From Helicoverpa zea (lineage: Eukaryota; Arthropoda; Insecta; Lepidoptera; Noctuidae), in assembly GCF_022581195.2 (NCBI RefSeq), contig NC_061475.1, forward strand, positions 6,758,001-6,822,000: 64,000 nucleotides of DNA. The letters are read 5' to 3'. The notes beneath the pieces are model-generated. The model saw only the letters and a program-made list of their open reading frames with translations, did not search any database and was not told the DNA's origin. Shown here one piece after another: positions 1 to 10,385 of the stretch. Each line of letters opens with the position of its first letter. The stretch's first letter is position 1. The position numbers and the translations under genes were made by a program.

Positions 1-530
1 CCATTCGTCTTTCTGAAGAAACTCTAGCACCCGAAAAACATTTATTAAACTGAAGGGTTCCGTAATTATGAACTTGTTGAGAACCTTGAGATTGAGTATT
101 GGACGGTTCTTTCCGTCGCCTTTTGGGCACAAGAAACATATTGGAAAGAAAGCTGGCAGAATTTGCAGCTATCAATAGAACTTTTTGTTTTATCATTTGG
201 GATATGACGACATCCATCTCTTTGGACTCTCTGGTCAAATCTGGCATTATCTATCAAAGGTGGCTCTTGGCCAATGGTATGCGATACCCAGTTATTATTT
301 TTGACAAGAAAGGCGGAGCTCCCATTTCTTTCCATTGGTCTTGATATAATGTTAGGCAACCCGCCTGGAAAGTCATAACTTACGTGCCTTGTTGGACGCA
401 TCAAAGTCCGCCTGCGGTCCTGGACGCTTTCTGTTTCCTCTGTTGGACATGGTTCCTATTGTAATTTACTCGTGATATCCCAAGGGAGCTTTTAGAGTTT
501 TGCGTCACACGCCATTCAGCGTGAGTGTGA
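1..530 (-). pseudogene. DIRS-type retroelement remnant: start of reverse transcriptase and end of the preceding ORF
   Basis: Read on the minus strand, broken frames carry hallmarks of the DIRS reverse transcriptase. In order these are DQWKEMGAPPFL (340-305), ITGYRIPL (295-272), SNMFLVPK (about 145-122), RPILNLKVLNKFI (105-67) and INVFRVLEFLQKDEW (45-1). DIRS elements are tyrosine-recombinase retrotransposons that copy themselves through RNA, and this stretch is the first part of the RT domain. The remainder (catalytic YxDD, RNase H, methyltransferase, recombinase) would lie outside the window to the left. It is dead. ITGYRIPL runs into a stop shortly after. An extra A in the run at about 121-124 shifts the frame between the VPK and RPILN motifs. 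The preceding ORF seems to end at about 374 with RKRPGPQADFDASNKARKL, also frameshifted from the frame upstream of it. The family assignment rests on recalled motif order, not on a search. Confidence 0.72.
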
Positions 531-537
531 TTACCAT

Positions 538-1262
538 TTCCCTTCGAGGGAAGGTTATAATGGCGACTCTTCGAAAGTCGATCCAAAAAGCCACCCTGCG
601 AGGGTAGATTGCAATGATGGTACGACCCGCAACATGCATGATTGGTACCCTGCGAGGGTCCGTGATAATGAGCCGACCCCTGCGGGGGGTGGCTAGTATA
701 CTTACTGGTCCCTGCTTTGTAATGATGCTGCGACTCGCAAAATGCAAGATTGGTACCCTGCGCGGGTCCGTGATAATGAAACGACCCCTGTGGGGGGTGG
801 CTAGTATACTTACTGGTCCCCACTTTGTAATGATGCTGAGTCTCGCAACATGCAAGATTGGTACCCTGCGCGGGTCCGTGAAAATGAGCCAACCCCTGTG
901 GGGGGTGGCTAACATACTTACTGGCAGTCCTAGGCGGAGCGTACCAAGTCTTTCAAGGCCGAAAAGCATCACACGCCGAGATAATGAGCCGACCCCTACG
1001 GGGGGTGGCTAACAGACTTACTGGCAGTCCGAGGGGAGCGTACCAAGTCTTTCAAGGCCGAAAAGCATCACACGCCGAGATAATGAGCCGACCCCTACGG
1101 GGGGTGGCTAACAGACTTACTGGCAGTCCGAGGGGAGCGTACCAAGTCTTTCAAGGCCGAAAACCATCACACGCCGTGATAATGAGCCGACCCCCATGGG
1201 AGGTGGCTAACAGACTTACTGGTAGTCCGAGGGGAGCGTACCAAGTCTTTCAAGGCCGAAAA
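538..1262. repeat. GC-rich minisatellite of mini-hairpins, 108-bp then 99-bp units
   Basis: Units beginning with ataatg start at about 557 (diverged), 665, 773 and 881 with a 108-bp period. They then start at 980/981, 1080 and 1179 with a 99-100-bp period. The 881 unit is a hybrid: a 108-type start joined to a 99-type end. Short GC-rich stem-loops recur: accct-gcg-agggt at 593-605 and 647-659, ttccct-tcg-agggaa at 538-552, and acccc-TGCG or TACG-gggg in each unit. The 981 and 1080 units are nearly identical, so expansion is recent. Both periods are multiples of three, which keeps several frames open on both strands (a plus-strand 33-residue repeat and a minus-strand 36-residue repeat). The array lies directly upstream, in element orientation, of the DIRS remnant and may be an expanded part of its first ORF or leader. 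Confidence 0.9.
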
Positions 1263-1500
1263 GCTTTCTTGACACCATCAGCCCTCTTCAAGTGCGGTAG
1301 TGATCAGTCCGAACTAAGGAGATGCTGGTTGGACCGCACCTCACACCATTCTTTTTTGTCAAACCGTTGAACGCCTTGCAGGATTGAACTAGGGCCACAG
1401 GTGCCTTAGGAACTTCGGGCTTGCTTTCTTTTCCATAGTCACGTGCACGGGCTGTGGTAGCTTTATTATTTACCGCATCTGTATTTGCTTTATAAGTCAC
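1263..1500 (-). other. Unassigned open frame beside the hairpin array
   Basis: A 70-codon frame runs on the minus strand from 1500 to 1288. It is rich in Lys, Ala and Thr and has no recognisable domain. Its position upstream of the array and its orientation fit a leftover of the DIRS first ORF, but no motif supports this. It may equally be a chance frame. Confidence 0.2.
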
Positions 1501-2153
1501 TCATTCTGAAAACAAATTACTGAAAAAAAAGTACACGGAAGAAACTCGTGACAAAAAAGGGGTAGATGTACAAAATATTAACACTTGATTTCGCAAAATC
1601 GAATATCGAACGGTAAAACCGTTAACAAATTGTATAAAATATTATAAACTCACCTGTGTTCTGCGAGAGCACTGAGTTTATTTTTCAACGAAATACTACA
1701 GCGGTTGGTTAGACAACCTTCTCGGGCGGAAAACAAGACGCCAATGACGAACTGTGGCCGCCGAGAACACTCGTCGCCTCCTGCCTGGTGGGGAGTGAAA
1801 CTGGTCGGTGTGCGAGAGAGATGCAAGATATGGGGTAGAAAAGGACGGAGATAAAAGCGGAAAACACGTAGGTGCCTATCTCAAACTAGTAAGCTTCAAA
1901 TAACGGTCAAGAATTTAATAAAGATTTGAGTATACTTTCCGCCATTTTCTCAGCGTTCCTGACATACGGCTTTCCCGCCAAATGTTACGTTCCACGTTCA
2001 AATGTGATAAATATCTCTGGTACCACGGCACGTTGGGAATCAAATGCGCTCCGAATCTTAGAAGCTTAGAGAATTCGACTAACTGGATATGCCTTTGCCT
2101 GTTCGTGTCGGCAAAGGTTCGAAAGCGTCTATCATTATTTTATTCTTGTGTTT
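1501..2153. other. Unassigned interval
   Basis: No gene or clear repeat seen. The stretch 1700-1870 is more GC-rich than its surroundings. A 73-codon plus-strand frame at 1982-2203 runs into the repeat at 2154 and is not convincing. Confidence 0.5.
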
Positions 2154-2285
2154 GTATTTTTTTAACTGACTTCAAAACAAGGAGATTCTTAGATTCAGTG
2201 TAAGTGTGTATTGCTTGTGATTTTGATGCGGTTTTCAGCATAATGTTTGTCCGGAATTAAAATAAAATGTTAGGTATATTATTGA
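2154..2285 (+). repeat. Dispersed repeat, TTTTTTAACTGACTTCAAAA family, copy 1
   Basis: Starts with a T-run and taactgacttcaaaacaagg and continues through gatgcggttttcagcataatg. Related copies lie at 12125, 33717, 51230 and 55418, all in the same orientation. Coding capacity not seen. Confidence 0.7.
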
Positions 2286-3056
2286 CGTCTGATATATTCT
2301 CGTTCTAATTGTTTTCGTGTCCATGTGTAACTGTGTAATCGAAAATACATAAAACATTGCTATCACTATGTGTTGCGTGGGATTTGTGCTCGTACCGGTC
2401 CCAGTTGGTTCAATGCTCTAAGGAAGCAAGGCACGTTAAGAATCAAATGCGCTCCTATCCTTAGAAGGAATGACGATAAAAATTCATCTATCTGTCTCTG
2501 AATGGCAATAGAATAGTATTTTATGTGAGTTTCGGAATTGAAACGACGACCATAAAGGAAGAATCATAATTCCTGCTTTTCAAAAATTACAAAGAAAATA
2601 GGTTAGGATATACTTAGTAATTCAGATTGCTAAGATACTGCAATATTTTGAGTATCCTTTTTGTAATAAATATTATTAAAACGCTAACATAGTCAAAACC
2701 CACCTTTTTACTTTTAACAAATTAAAAACGATTAGCAACAGGCCTTAATTAACTAGCACTTCCCAAAAATAATAACGTAATGTACAATTTAGCGTAAAAC
2801 CTACTTTACCTGAATTTCTCTTGAAAAATATTTCTTTTATATAACTACAAAATGTGTATTACACCAATTTAGCTTCCATTTTTATCTTCACGAATAAAAT
2901 AGAACTATAAAATTATCTTTCATTCTTTTCAAAATTGGAACCATGTTGGAACGTTGTTGCAATATAAAAGTAAATGCTTCCAATTTTGAAAATAAAAATG
3001 CAAAAAAAACTGTCAGCTGATTTTGAAATTGGAATTAAGATCTTGGGGTAAATAGG
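2286..3056. other. AT-rich interval without a gene
   Basis: Low-complexity AT-rich DNA with no long frame and no repeat recognised. Confidence 0.5.
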
Positions 3057-3456
3057 AATACTAATATAGTAAATCATCATCCTCCGAGCCTTTTCCCAAC
3101 TATGTTGGGGTCGGCTTCCAGTCTAACCGGATTTAGCTGAGTACCAGTGCTTTACAAGGAGCGACTGCCTATCTGACCTCCTCAACCCAGTTACCCGGGC
3201 AACCTAATACCCCTTGGTTAGGCTGGTGTCAGACTGTTCAATGACAGCCGGGACCTACAGTTTAACGTGCCATCCGAAACACAGTCATTGGTGTCTAAGA
3301 TATACTTAGAAAGTACATACAAACTTAGAAAAGTTGCATTGGTACTTGCCTGACCTGGAATCGAACCCGCGCCCTCATACTCGAGAGGTTGGTTCTTTAC
3401 CGACTAGGCCACCACGACTTGTAATACTAAGAATATATAATACTAATATAGTAAAT
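3057..3456 (-). mobile_element. Full-length SINE: tRNA-like head, tail A, with target-site duplication
   Basis: On the minus strand the head begins at 3420 with aagtcgtggtggcc and carries tRNA-type Pol III promoter boxes (B box ggttcgattcc at 3367-3357). The tail ends in tagactggaagccgacccc and a TGATGA run at about 3075. The 18-bp sequence aatactaatatagtaaat occurs at 3057-3074 and 3439-3456, a target-site duplication. About 18 extra bases separate the head from the right copy, perhaps 5' extra sequence picked up during insertion. It is non-autonomous and depends on a LINE for movement. Confidence 0.88.
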
Positions 3457-5214
3457 AAACAAAACAAATTTATATTTGGTTTTATTGCACAAGCTTTACT
3501 TCCAAACTAATGGACTTTCATACTAGCACATTTCCTGCTCGGTTCTATCCGCGTTCGCAATCACAGTCGTATCAAACAACTACAACAACTTGACTACTAG
3601 TAGCTATCGACTTTTTTGTCGTAGACCCGAGCGACAAAATACACTAGTGTGATAGAGTGTTTAATTAACTTCTAAAATTTCAATACAGAAACAAATACTT
3701 AGTTGTTATAAGTCACTTTGAGCCAATCCAAAACTCTATTGTCAAATCGTTCCCAGCCTTTTGTAAAAAGTTTGTATTTCACACAAAACCTATCTTAAAA
3801 TATCTCACCTTCATACCGCATTCAATAGAAACAAATTCTCTAAGGATTCCCTCTACCACTGAATGATTAGACCCTCTATAAATAAATACAAGCCTTCAGC
3901 ATTCTACTCACGTCTATAAGGTACGACTCATTAGCCGTATATAGAACAAACCAGTTACAGAGTTGGAACTTTTCTTATGTTGGTAATGCGATAAGAAGCT
4001 TGGCTAACAAAAAAGTTTCTAATTACCTTTAGCTTTAGCTTTGGCAAACAAAAATAATGTAATGAAGTAACGTAGCGTTTTTTTTAGGTGTTTTGATTTT
4101 CTGTTATTTCGTTTAGGGATATGTATTTTGGTGATAATGTTACGGCCTGTTGCATAACATTAAACGTAAACAAGCTGTTGATTTGCACACGTGCCATAGT
4201 CAAGGACGTAATTATGCTAATGATTCTCGAAATCAACAAAAAAATTGGTACGTATTTTTTTTTATAGTTTTTTTTTTCGGAATTCCGCCAATGTCATCTA
4301 GCCGTATTTGAACTTGACGCGTGTGTTACTGGCCTTAAAACCGTAGTGCGCCCTCACAGAAACGCAAACACAAAGCATACGCAACGATTATTTATAATTT
4401 TCATTCATAAAATTGGATTACTTCTGAAATACTACGACATTATAATGACAAAAAAAGCAGTACATATTAGCTATTTCCCGTCCACTGTAATTCCAATCGA
4501 TTATTTACGTATTTTATGACCTCCTCCTGAAGTATGGCACAAATGCAAATCAACAACTTGTATACATATGTATTACACTTTATTTTGCATATAGTTCATG
4601 TGCCATCTTAATATAAAAAATAAAATAAACGTGTCTAAGAACCATCGAGAAATCTGCACTAAATTTGATTCATCCGGTTTAGAGCTACGATGCTGACAGA
4701 CATACACAGCGGTCAAACTGACAAAACCTTTATTTTGGCATTGGAGGCTGGAAACAAAAGAATACCTTTTGATAGCTGAAGTTGACCTTTGAAACCTAAG
4801 CTTTATCTGCCAAATTAGCATAATTTATTAAAATCTTTCCTTTACAATTCTTCCGTCAGTGTTACAGAAAAGCTGCTACTACGGACATAAGACAGATTTA
4901 TTCAGCTTCAGCTTCCTATTCTGAAATACAGAAACTTTGTAAAACAAATTCATACTTAGCATTGTGTTATTTCATCTACGTGTTAGGTACACCACATTCA
5001 AAGTTTCTCATAAGTTCAAGACGTCAAAATATTATCTAAAGTTCTAAAGAACCGTGTTCTCTGTGAAGAAAATGTACATGAAAATTGTAAAACTCAACGT
5101 TTTGTGTAATCTTTATTTATATACTTGCTTTTTGTCATAATTTCATATTATGTGCTTGGGAAGGAAGCTAATTTGAGCAACTACCGAAGAAAATTGTAAT
5201 TTATGTACTAATCA
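3457..5214. other. Interval without a gene
   Basis: AT-rich. At 4640-4750, text such as ctacgatgctgacagacatacacagcggtcaaac resembles the decayed 3' part of a common lepidopteran retroelement repeat. The 82-codon minus-strand frame there (4573-4821) is probably repeat-derived. Nothing else supported. Confidence 0.45.
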
Positions 5215-5512
5215 TTAGGGTACCCAAAGGGTAAAACGGGACCCTATTGTTTTCACTCCTCTGTCCGTCCGTGTGTCCGTCTGTCCGTCTGTCACCAAGC
5301 TGTATCTCATGAACCGTGATAGTTAGAGAGGTGAATTTTCACAGATGATGTATTTCTGTTGCCGCTATAACAAAACAACAAATACTGAAAACTAGAATAA
5401 AATAAAAATATGGGGGGGCTCCCATACAACAAACGTGCTTTTTTGCTAATTTTTGCTCTGGTACGGAACCCTTCGTGCGCGAGTCCGACTCGCACTTGGC
5501 CGGTTTTTTTTT
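5215..5512 (+). repeat. GGGTTCCGTA/GGCCGG interspersed repeat, copy 1
   Basis: Starts ttagggtacccaaaggg and contains a gtccgtctgtcc microsatellite. It continues through ctgtatctcatgaaccgtga and ends cgagtccgactcgcacttgg-ccgg plus a T-run. The end can fold (gtgcg-cgagt ... actcg-cac). Other copies: 19370 (+), 25651 (-), 34975 (+, different middle) and 53899 (+). It is non-coding and very common in moth genomes; I do not assign a class. Confidence 0.85.
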
Positions 5513-5670
5513 AATAATAAAGGCACCGGAACTACTGAACCAATTTGAAACATTCTTTCACTGTTTTAAAGCTACACTCTTCACAAGTAAAATAGGCTGT
5601 ATTTTATCCCAGTGCAGGCAGTAGTTTCCACAGGACGCGGGTGAAACCGTGGGAAAACTAGTAATTTGTA
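5513..5670 (+). repeat. Fragment of a dispersed retroelement-like repeat
   Basis: Text such as actactgaaccaatttgaaa, ttctttcactg and ggacgcgggtgaaaccg is shared with 43380-43735. Truncated, non-coding. Confidence 0.55.
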
Positions 5671-5863
5671 TGCCTATAATTTGAATCGTTTTAGGCGCTT
5701 CAGAGCCCCTAGCAAGAAGTAATCTGTATGCCTAAAATTTCATTTTAAATCGGTTAAGCCGCTTCAGAACTTGTGAAAACTGCAGAATAAACTGCCGTCC
5801 TATAGTTAAACCGATGGTTTACTGACAGTTTATTTTGTAGGTAATCGGGAAACCAATCTAAAC

Positions 5864-6005
5864 TTTTTGGTCGGTCTGATACTGGCCAGACATCTGATCG
5901 TTGTAACGTGCGCACTATACAACACCAAGCTGATTTATGAGCTTGATCAAACTACCGACCGACAGTTTAGTCTGTCTGTATGTCCCTAAGCGTGAACACT
6001 ATAAA
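5864..6005 (-). repeat. Partial inverted copy of the GTCGGCCGA TIR element
   Basis: Contains ggtcggtctgatactggcca, gctgatttatgagcttgatc and taccgaccgacagtttagtc in the reverse order of the 11.57-11.97 kb and 28.46-28.93 kb elements. Diverged. Confidence 0.55.
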
Positions 6006-6029
6006 CTTATAGTGGGATTTCGAAATGTA

Positions 6030-6248
6030 TATAGTTATCAGCATGAATCTTGAGCTCTGACCTACATCTGCGCAGAAGTGATTTATTAGCAAAGAACCAA
6101 TCCCGAGAGACGGCTATGACGCGATGCACTGCGGACCAATCATCGCTTTAGCCCGCACCCGCGCCTCACTTCATACCACAAAAGGGACCCAATAAATTAC
6201 TTCTGCGCAGGTGAAGGCCAGAGCTCAAGATTCGTGCCGATAACTATA
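6030..6248 (+). mobile_element. MITE family B, copy 1
   Basis: About 219 bp with long terminal inverted repeats. The left arm reads tatagttatc then gaatcttgagctctgacc, then cttctgcgcag reversed; the right arm is its reverse complement with few differences, about 55 bp per arm. The interior includes atgacgcgatgcactgcgg. Further copies at 52359 and 54506. No ORF, so it would need a transposase supplied in trans. Confidence 0.88.
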
Positions 6249-6295
6249 GCTGGGTATTTATGCAATTAGAACCACCAATCTTAATTCCCTTTATA

Positions 6296-6324
6296 GTACT
6301 TTTTCAAATTGTTTGAAAAAGTAC
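6296..6324. repeat. Perfect 13-bp hairpin
   Basis: gtactttttcaaa at 6296-6308, loop ttg, then tttgaaaaagtac at 6312-6324. May be the core of an old foldback element; no flanking structure seen. Confidence 0.7.
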
Positions 6325-7185
6325 CAACATTACTTTTAGGTTTAACCCATTAACTTTGTTCAAGATACTTTATCACAGTTTTTTAGACCAACTTTTTTAA
6401 TTAGGCGGTTTCTAGAAACTGGAAATATGGCCTTAGTTGATACAATTTCTGTCACTGTTAGTCTGAGCCATTCCTTATAGGAATTTACATCATCATTAGA
6501 ACATCAATTGAAGATACGAAATAGTTCCCTTTAGCCGTTAAATCGTACTTCAAAATTCGCTTATTACTAAACTACAAATATTAATCAAACATTACGAGAA
6601 CTTCGCTTGTCTGTTCCGTAGTTAAGAGACATAATAAATATGTTTTGCTCGCGTCTTAAGCATGATTAATGATGTTGACAAGTCAACGTACTACGTGATG
6701 TTCTTAAGCGATGCTATAAGCTGATAGTCAATTTGAAAGCCTGTTTCAAGAAGCTTTAGGTTGTCGTCCTAGGACGAAGCTAGAACATTTTACAATGTCG
6801 TTCTCTATTTATATTGGACTACATTAATTAGTAGTACGTAGCAATTTTGTAAAAATTGGAGCAAGTTGTGGAAGAAATAAGTAGTTAGGTTATGTTTTTG
6901 AAGCCAATATTCCTCATGCAAGAAATTATTAGTAAATCGTATAAAATTATAATAAATAGTATAAAATGGTATCCCACGAATGTAGAGAAACCAGTGTTGT
7001 CTAGTTTTGTTTCTAAAACATATTTTATTTCATAATATCGCATGTTACATCTTTATTTTTCGCCACGCAGTTGTCACTCCACTAGGACGATGGGTCGCAC
7101 ATTAAATTCTGCCTCATAGCCATCTCATATTTCGTTTGGAAACTTTCCAAGGCACGAGGGGACAGTTGAGTCAGTTGTTTCGTAC
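6325..7185. other. AT-rich interval without a gene
   Basis: No long frame or recognisable repeat. Confidence 0.45.
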
Positions 7186-7480
7186 CATGGAGAATAAAAT
7201 GAGTAGCGGAGGTGCCATAACGGAAAATCTTCTAAGCAAGTAGCGCGCCAAAATGCGAGCCCGGGACGAGGATCGTTACTGCTTTCGCCCTTATACGCCT
7301 TCTTTAGACCCGTAATTTTTTTTATACCAAAAATCGTTGACAGATGTGTCAAAGAACCCAAACGCCTCGTTAGCTCAATCGTAACTGATCGTTTTAGTCA
7401 AGCCCATCATACGAATTTGACCTACAAGAAGGCGCCTGACCTACCTTCCTGGCATCTCCGCTATCTTTCCTCCCTCCGTG
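7186..7480 (+). mobile_element. MITE family A, copy 1
   Basis: Runs from catggagaataaaatgagta at the left to ctttcctccctccgtg at the right. Its ends carry an imperfect inverted match: agcggaggtgcca at the left and its near reverse complement tggcatctccgct at the right. The interior has gtagcgcgccaaaatgcg and acaagaaggcgcctgaccta. Copies at 25493, 31571 and 53221. The overlapping minus-strand frame (7125-7361) is repeat-derived. Confidence 0.85.
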
Positions 7481-8377
7481 GTTGCGTCGTACAAATATTA
7501 CAATATTCCTTTATGACGAAACAGTCTTTTGTTTTCGGAGCTTTTCGACGAAAACGGCTACATTTGAATATATTCCATTTCAAACCATAATTCTGTGTAG
7601 GGACAACGTGAATTTTATTTTTGTTTTAGTTTTTTGACACACTTTTTTAGGTAAGCTAGGATGTTAAAGGACTTTTAAATGTCACCCTAAAAACAATGCG
7701 AGAGACTGAAAAAGCTCTAAGAACTATAAAAAAAACTCTTATATGTTCTTGTGTAAAGAGCAGACTTTTATAAATTAAAAAAAAAAATCTAATACAAAAT
7801 TACTTTATTTCCAAACACTAAACTTCGCAGCAAAAATAATCGCTTGCCGATACATTCCCAACACATCCATAGACAAACCCCTTTCAATACTACCACGAAC
7901 AAATACTCGAGCTACAATGACAGATGCCATAGACACAAAGACAAACTTTTCCGTTCATCGCTTGGCATGGCACTGACTTTAAACGGTCCTTCCGATTGCA
8001 AAGCTTTTAAACTGCGAGTGAGATAACTTTGACCATCATTTTTCTGCTACATCTAAACGTTGTATTTTAGCTGCGTTATGCAGTTTTTTTGTGATAGGAA
8101 AACAAAAAAAAATACTCGCGATAGATCACGTGAAAGACCATAACATGGAAAAACAAAATTATCAAGTTTGAATTTGGAATATCAGTAGACTGTTGTTCAG
8201 ATTTCTGAATAACGAATACTAGGTTTGGTACAGACAAATTCGATAATTTGAAATAAGAACTTCAAAAGAATACAGAATCAAAAACAGTTCATCGATATTC
8301 CAAATACAAACTTCTCAATTTATTTTTCAACACTATTTTTGAAGATGTAATTTAAACTTAAATAAAACCTCCTTCTA
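7481..8377. other. Interval without a gene
   Basis: AT-rich; a 60-codon plus-strand frame at 7844-8026 has no features. No repeat recognised. Confidence 0.45.
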
Positions 8378-8608
8378 TCAAAGTCTAGTAAAACAAAATG
8401 CATAGTCATTGTCTAGCGTCATCAAAATACTTGCATATAGGTTGAGTGAGTGCCTAAACATAATGTCTATGCTTCGGTCACCCAGCTGAACATAATAGAC
8501 ATTGTTCTGTACGTTAATAATTTTACCTGGAACTCTCCTATTCATGGTGTAAGCGACAAGTTCTAGGAGATATTGAGTGTGAAATTGAAATTGCTTAACG
8601 TCACGCAC
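8378..8608 (-). pseudogene. Possible remnant of a Gypsy-type integrase C-terminal domain
   Basis: A 76-codon minus-strand frame includes RRVPGKIINVQNNVYYVQLG followed by FRHSLNLYA. In Gypsy-type retroelement polyproteins the integrase C-terminus often has W-x-PG-x-I, then V-x-Y-x-V, then RH-x-x-x-L. The Trp position reads Arg here. No integrase catalytic core or LTR is seen nearby, so this would be a short dead relic. The match is by eye over about 40 residues and could be chance. Confidence 0.3.
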
Positions 8609-8674
8609 GTTGCACTAATTTTGCAACGTAAGACGTGAATACGATTGAGCATCGTCAAATTACTAAGTAATTAA

Positions 8675-8756
8675 TACTGAGTATATGGTAATATACTCAG
8701 TAATAATAACGTTAACGTCTTATAATTGGTTAGTATTTTATTGAAATACTAACCAA
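8675..8756. repeat. Two adjacent perfect hairpins
   Basis: First: tactgagtatat (8675-8686), loop ggta, atatactcagta (8691-8702). Second: ttggttagtattt (8726-8738), loop tattg, aaatactaaccaa (8744-8756). Only 23 bp separates them. Confidence 0.8.
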
Positions 8757-10238
8757 GAAAAAAGATTCAATAAGGCGCTCCCTAAGAGGTCAATTAAAAC
8801 GATATTGTGCAATATTTTCATTCGGCTTAATGTTGAAGATTTTGCAATGATTTTAAACGAGTAAAATTTTTGTTCCACATTATTTTTATAGTAATATTGC
8901 ACAATGTTAGGGCCTAGAAGCCGCTAAGAGTTTAAAAACCCGACCGAGAAGGGAAATAGTCGGTAAAGTTTTTTAGTCTTACCATATAAAACGTTATATG
9001 TAACTAAAACCAACAGCCTATTGGTTAACGCTTCAGTTTATTGGAAACCATTCATCCGCTGTCAAAAATAAAATAATAAAATCTACATCAAAGTCAGCCA
9101 TGACTCCACAGACTAGAAAAACTATTTCATCACCTACAACTACATACAAGATAGGCGTAACACCACTCATACGATTTGTTTGTGTGTGTGCGAGAACATT
9201 CACTTCTTGTTGGAGCAGTAAAGATTCCAAGTTCAAAATTATGATTTATATATTTTTCTTTACAATATTCAATCAATTAACCGGCCAGTATATTTCAGAT
9301 TATTGTAACTTTTTTGAATAATTTGAAAATTCTGTCTTCTAAATGGTTTCGATTCTACTCTTAGTTCTACTTAGGTCAAAGGTAGATATTAGAAATAACA
9401 CCAGATTTTATACTAGAGTTTCAGTTCAAAAGCTTATAGGTAAGCTTAAAGTTCACGTACAATAGAATAGAATTTGTACATATTGTACAAATACCCTTTT
9501 ATTATTCTCTGCCCAGCATTGTGCGAGCATACGATTCTTCATACAACAAAATCCAATGTCATGTTTCGCTCAAAGAAATACAGTCCATTCTAAACTAACA
9601 ACACAAAAGTGACTTTTTGTATGAAAACCTTTTTACTCAATAAACCTGGCCAATATATCATTTTTTTGAAAGTAGAACACTTAGACCGTTTAACCAACCA
9701 GAGTCGTCGTGAGCATAAATCTCTATTTATAATGGTACTGGTGTGAAATGTCTTCAAAGTCCCATAAAATAAAGATAAAAACACATCTCCGTGCGAAAAA
9801 TTCTGAGAATGAACGTGCGGGGATTAAGAAACGGAACAAATAGTGAGAACTAACCCATGCATTTTCGTGCAAGCATAAACTTGACAGTGTTTAAGTGACA
9901 GTCCTTTAAATATACCTGAATGGAAGGCAAGGCATTTTCGAATGCGTCTCCAGTGATATACGTGCTCTAAGATAGAACATGATTTTTCGAAGACATTGTT
10001 AGGAAAATCACGACTTTCGCAAATAGGTATTGCCTTTAGTGAAATTTGATATGGGTAACCTAACTTAAAGGGACAAGCCTGTCATTCCAAGATGAAATAC
10101 CACATTTATTACTATGAAAACAGATCGAATTTTCGAAATTGGATTATGGAGTTTTATTTGACAGTTGACGATTGAAAGCCTGTGTAGAATTTCGTTGATC
10201 TAAATTAAGGGTTAATAAGGTGAGTAAGTGAAACAATA
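8757..10238. other. Interval without a gene
   Basis: Overlapping small frames on both strands at 9033-9321 have no domain features. A short palindrome, atttgtaca-tat-tgtacaaat, lies at about 9469-9489. Nothing else supported. Confidence 0.45.
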
Positions 10239-10385
10239 TGAGGACGTCGTGGCAATGCTTGGCGCGGTCAATACGTGGATGGGAGACCATCTTGTCTAGA
10301 GTACCTCATATTTCCGAAGGCACGTTAAATTGGAAGGTACCGGCTGACATTTTGACATATTTAGTTTGGCAGTCATTACAAGTAG
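10239..10385 (+). mobile_element. Decayed SINE with a 5S-rRNA-like head
   Basis: gtggatgggagacc at 10275-10288, preceded by gcgcggtcaatac, closely resembles the C-box region of the 5S rRNA internal promoter. Downstream, gaaggcacgttaaattgg and ggctgacatttt belong to the tail A SINE body seen elsewhere. It breaks off after about 10385. The same head type is on the SINE at 44690-44970. Confidence 0.6.

Noticed and set aside
538..1262. CRISPR-like appearance of the regular hairpin array
   Set aside because: Units are about 100 bp and near-identical throughout, with no unique spacers, and the genome is eukaryotic.
614..1370. Plus-strand open frames with 33-36-residue repeats (MSRPLRGVANRLTGSPRGAY type)
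   Set aside because: The frame is open because the repeat lengths are multiples of three in GC-rich DNA. Other frames on the opposite strand are open over the same units, and no start context or domain supports a protein.
10239..10300. 5S rRNA gene
   Set aside because: Only the C-box-like part matches. The rest departs from 5S and runs into a SINE tail.
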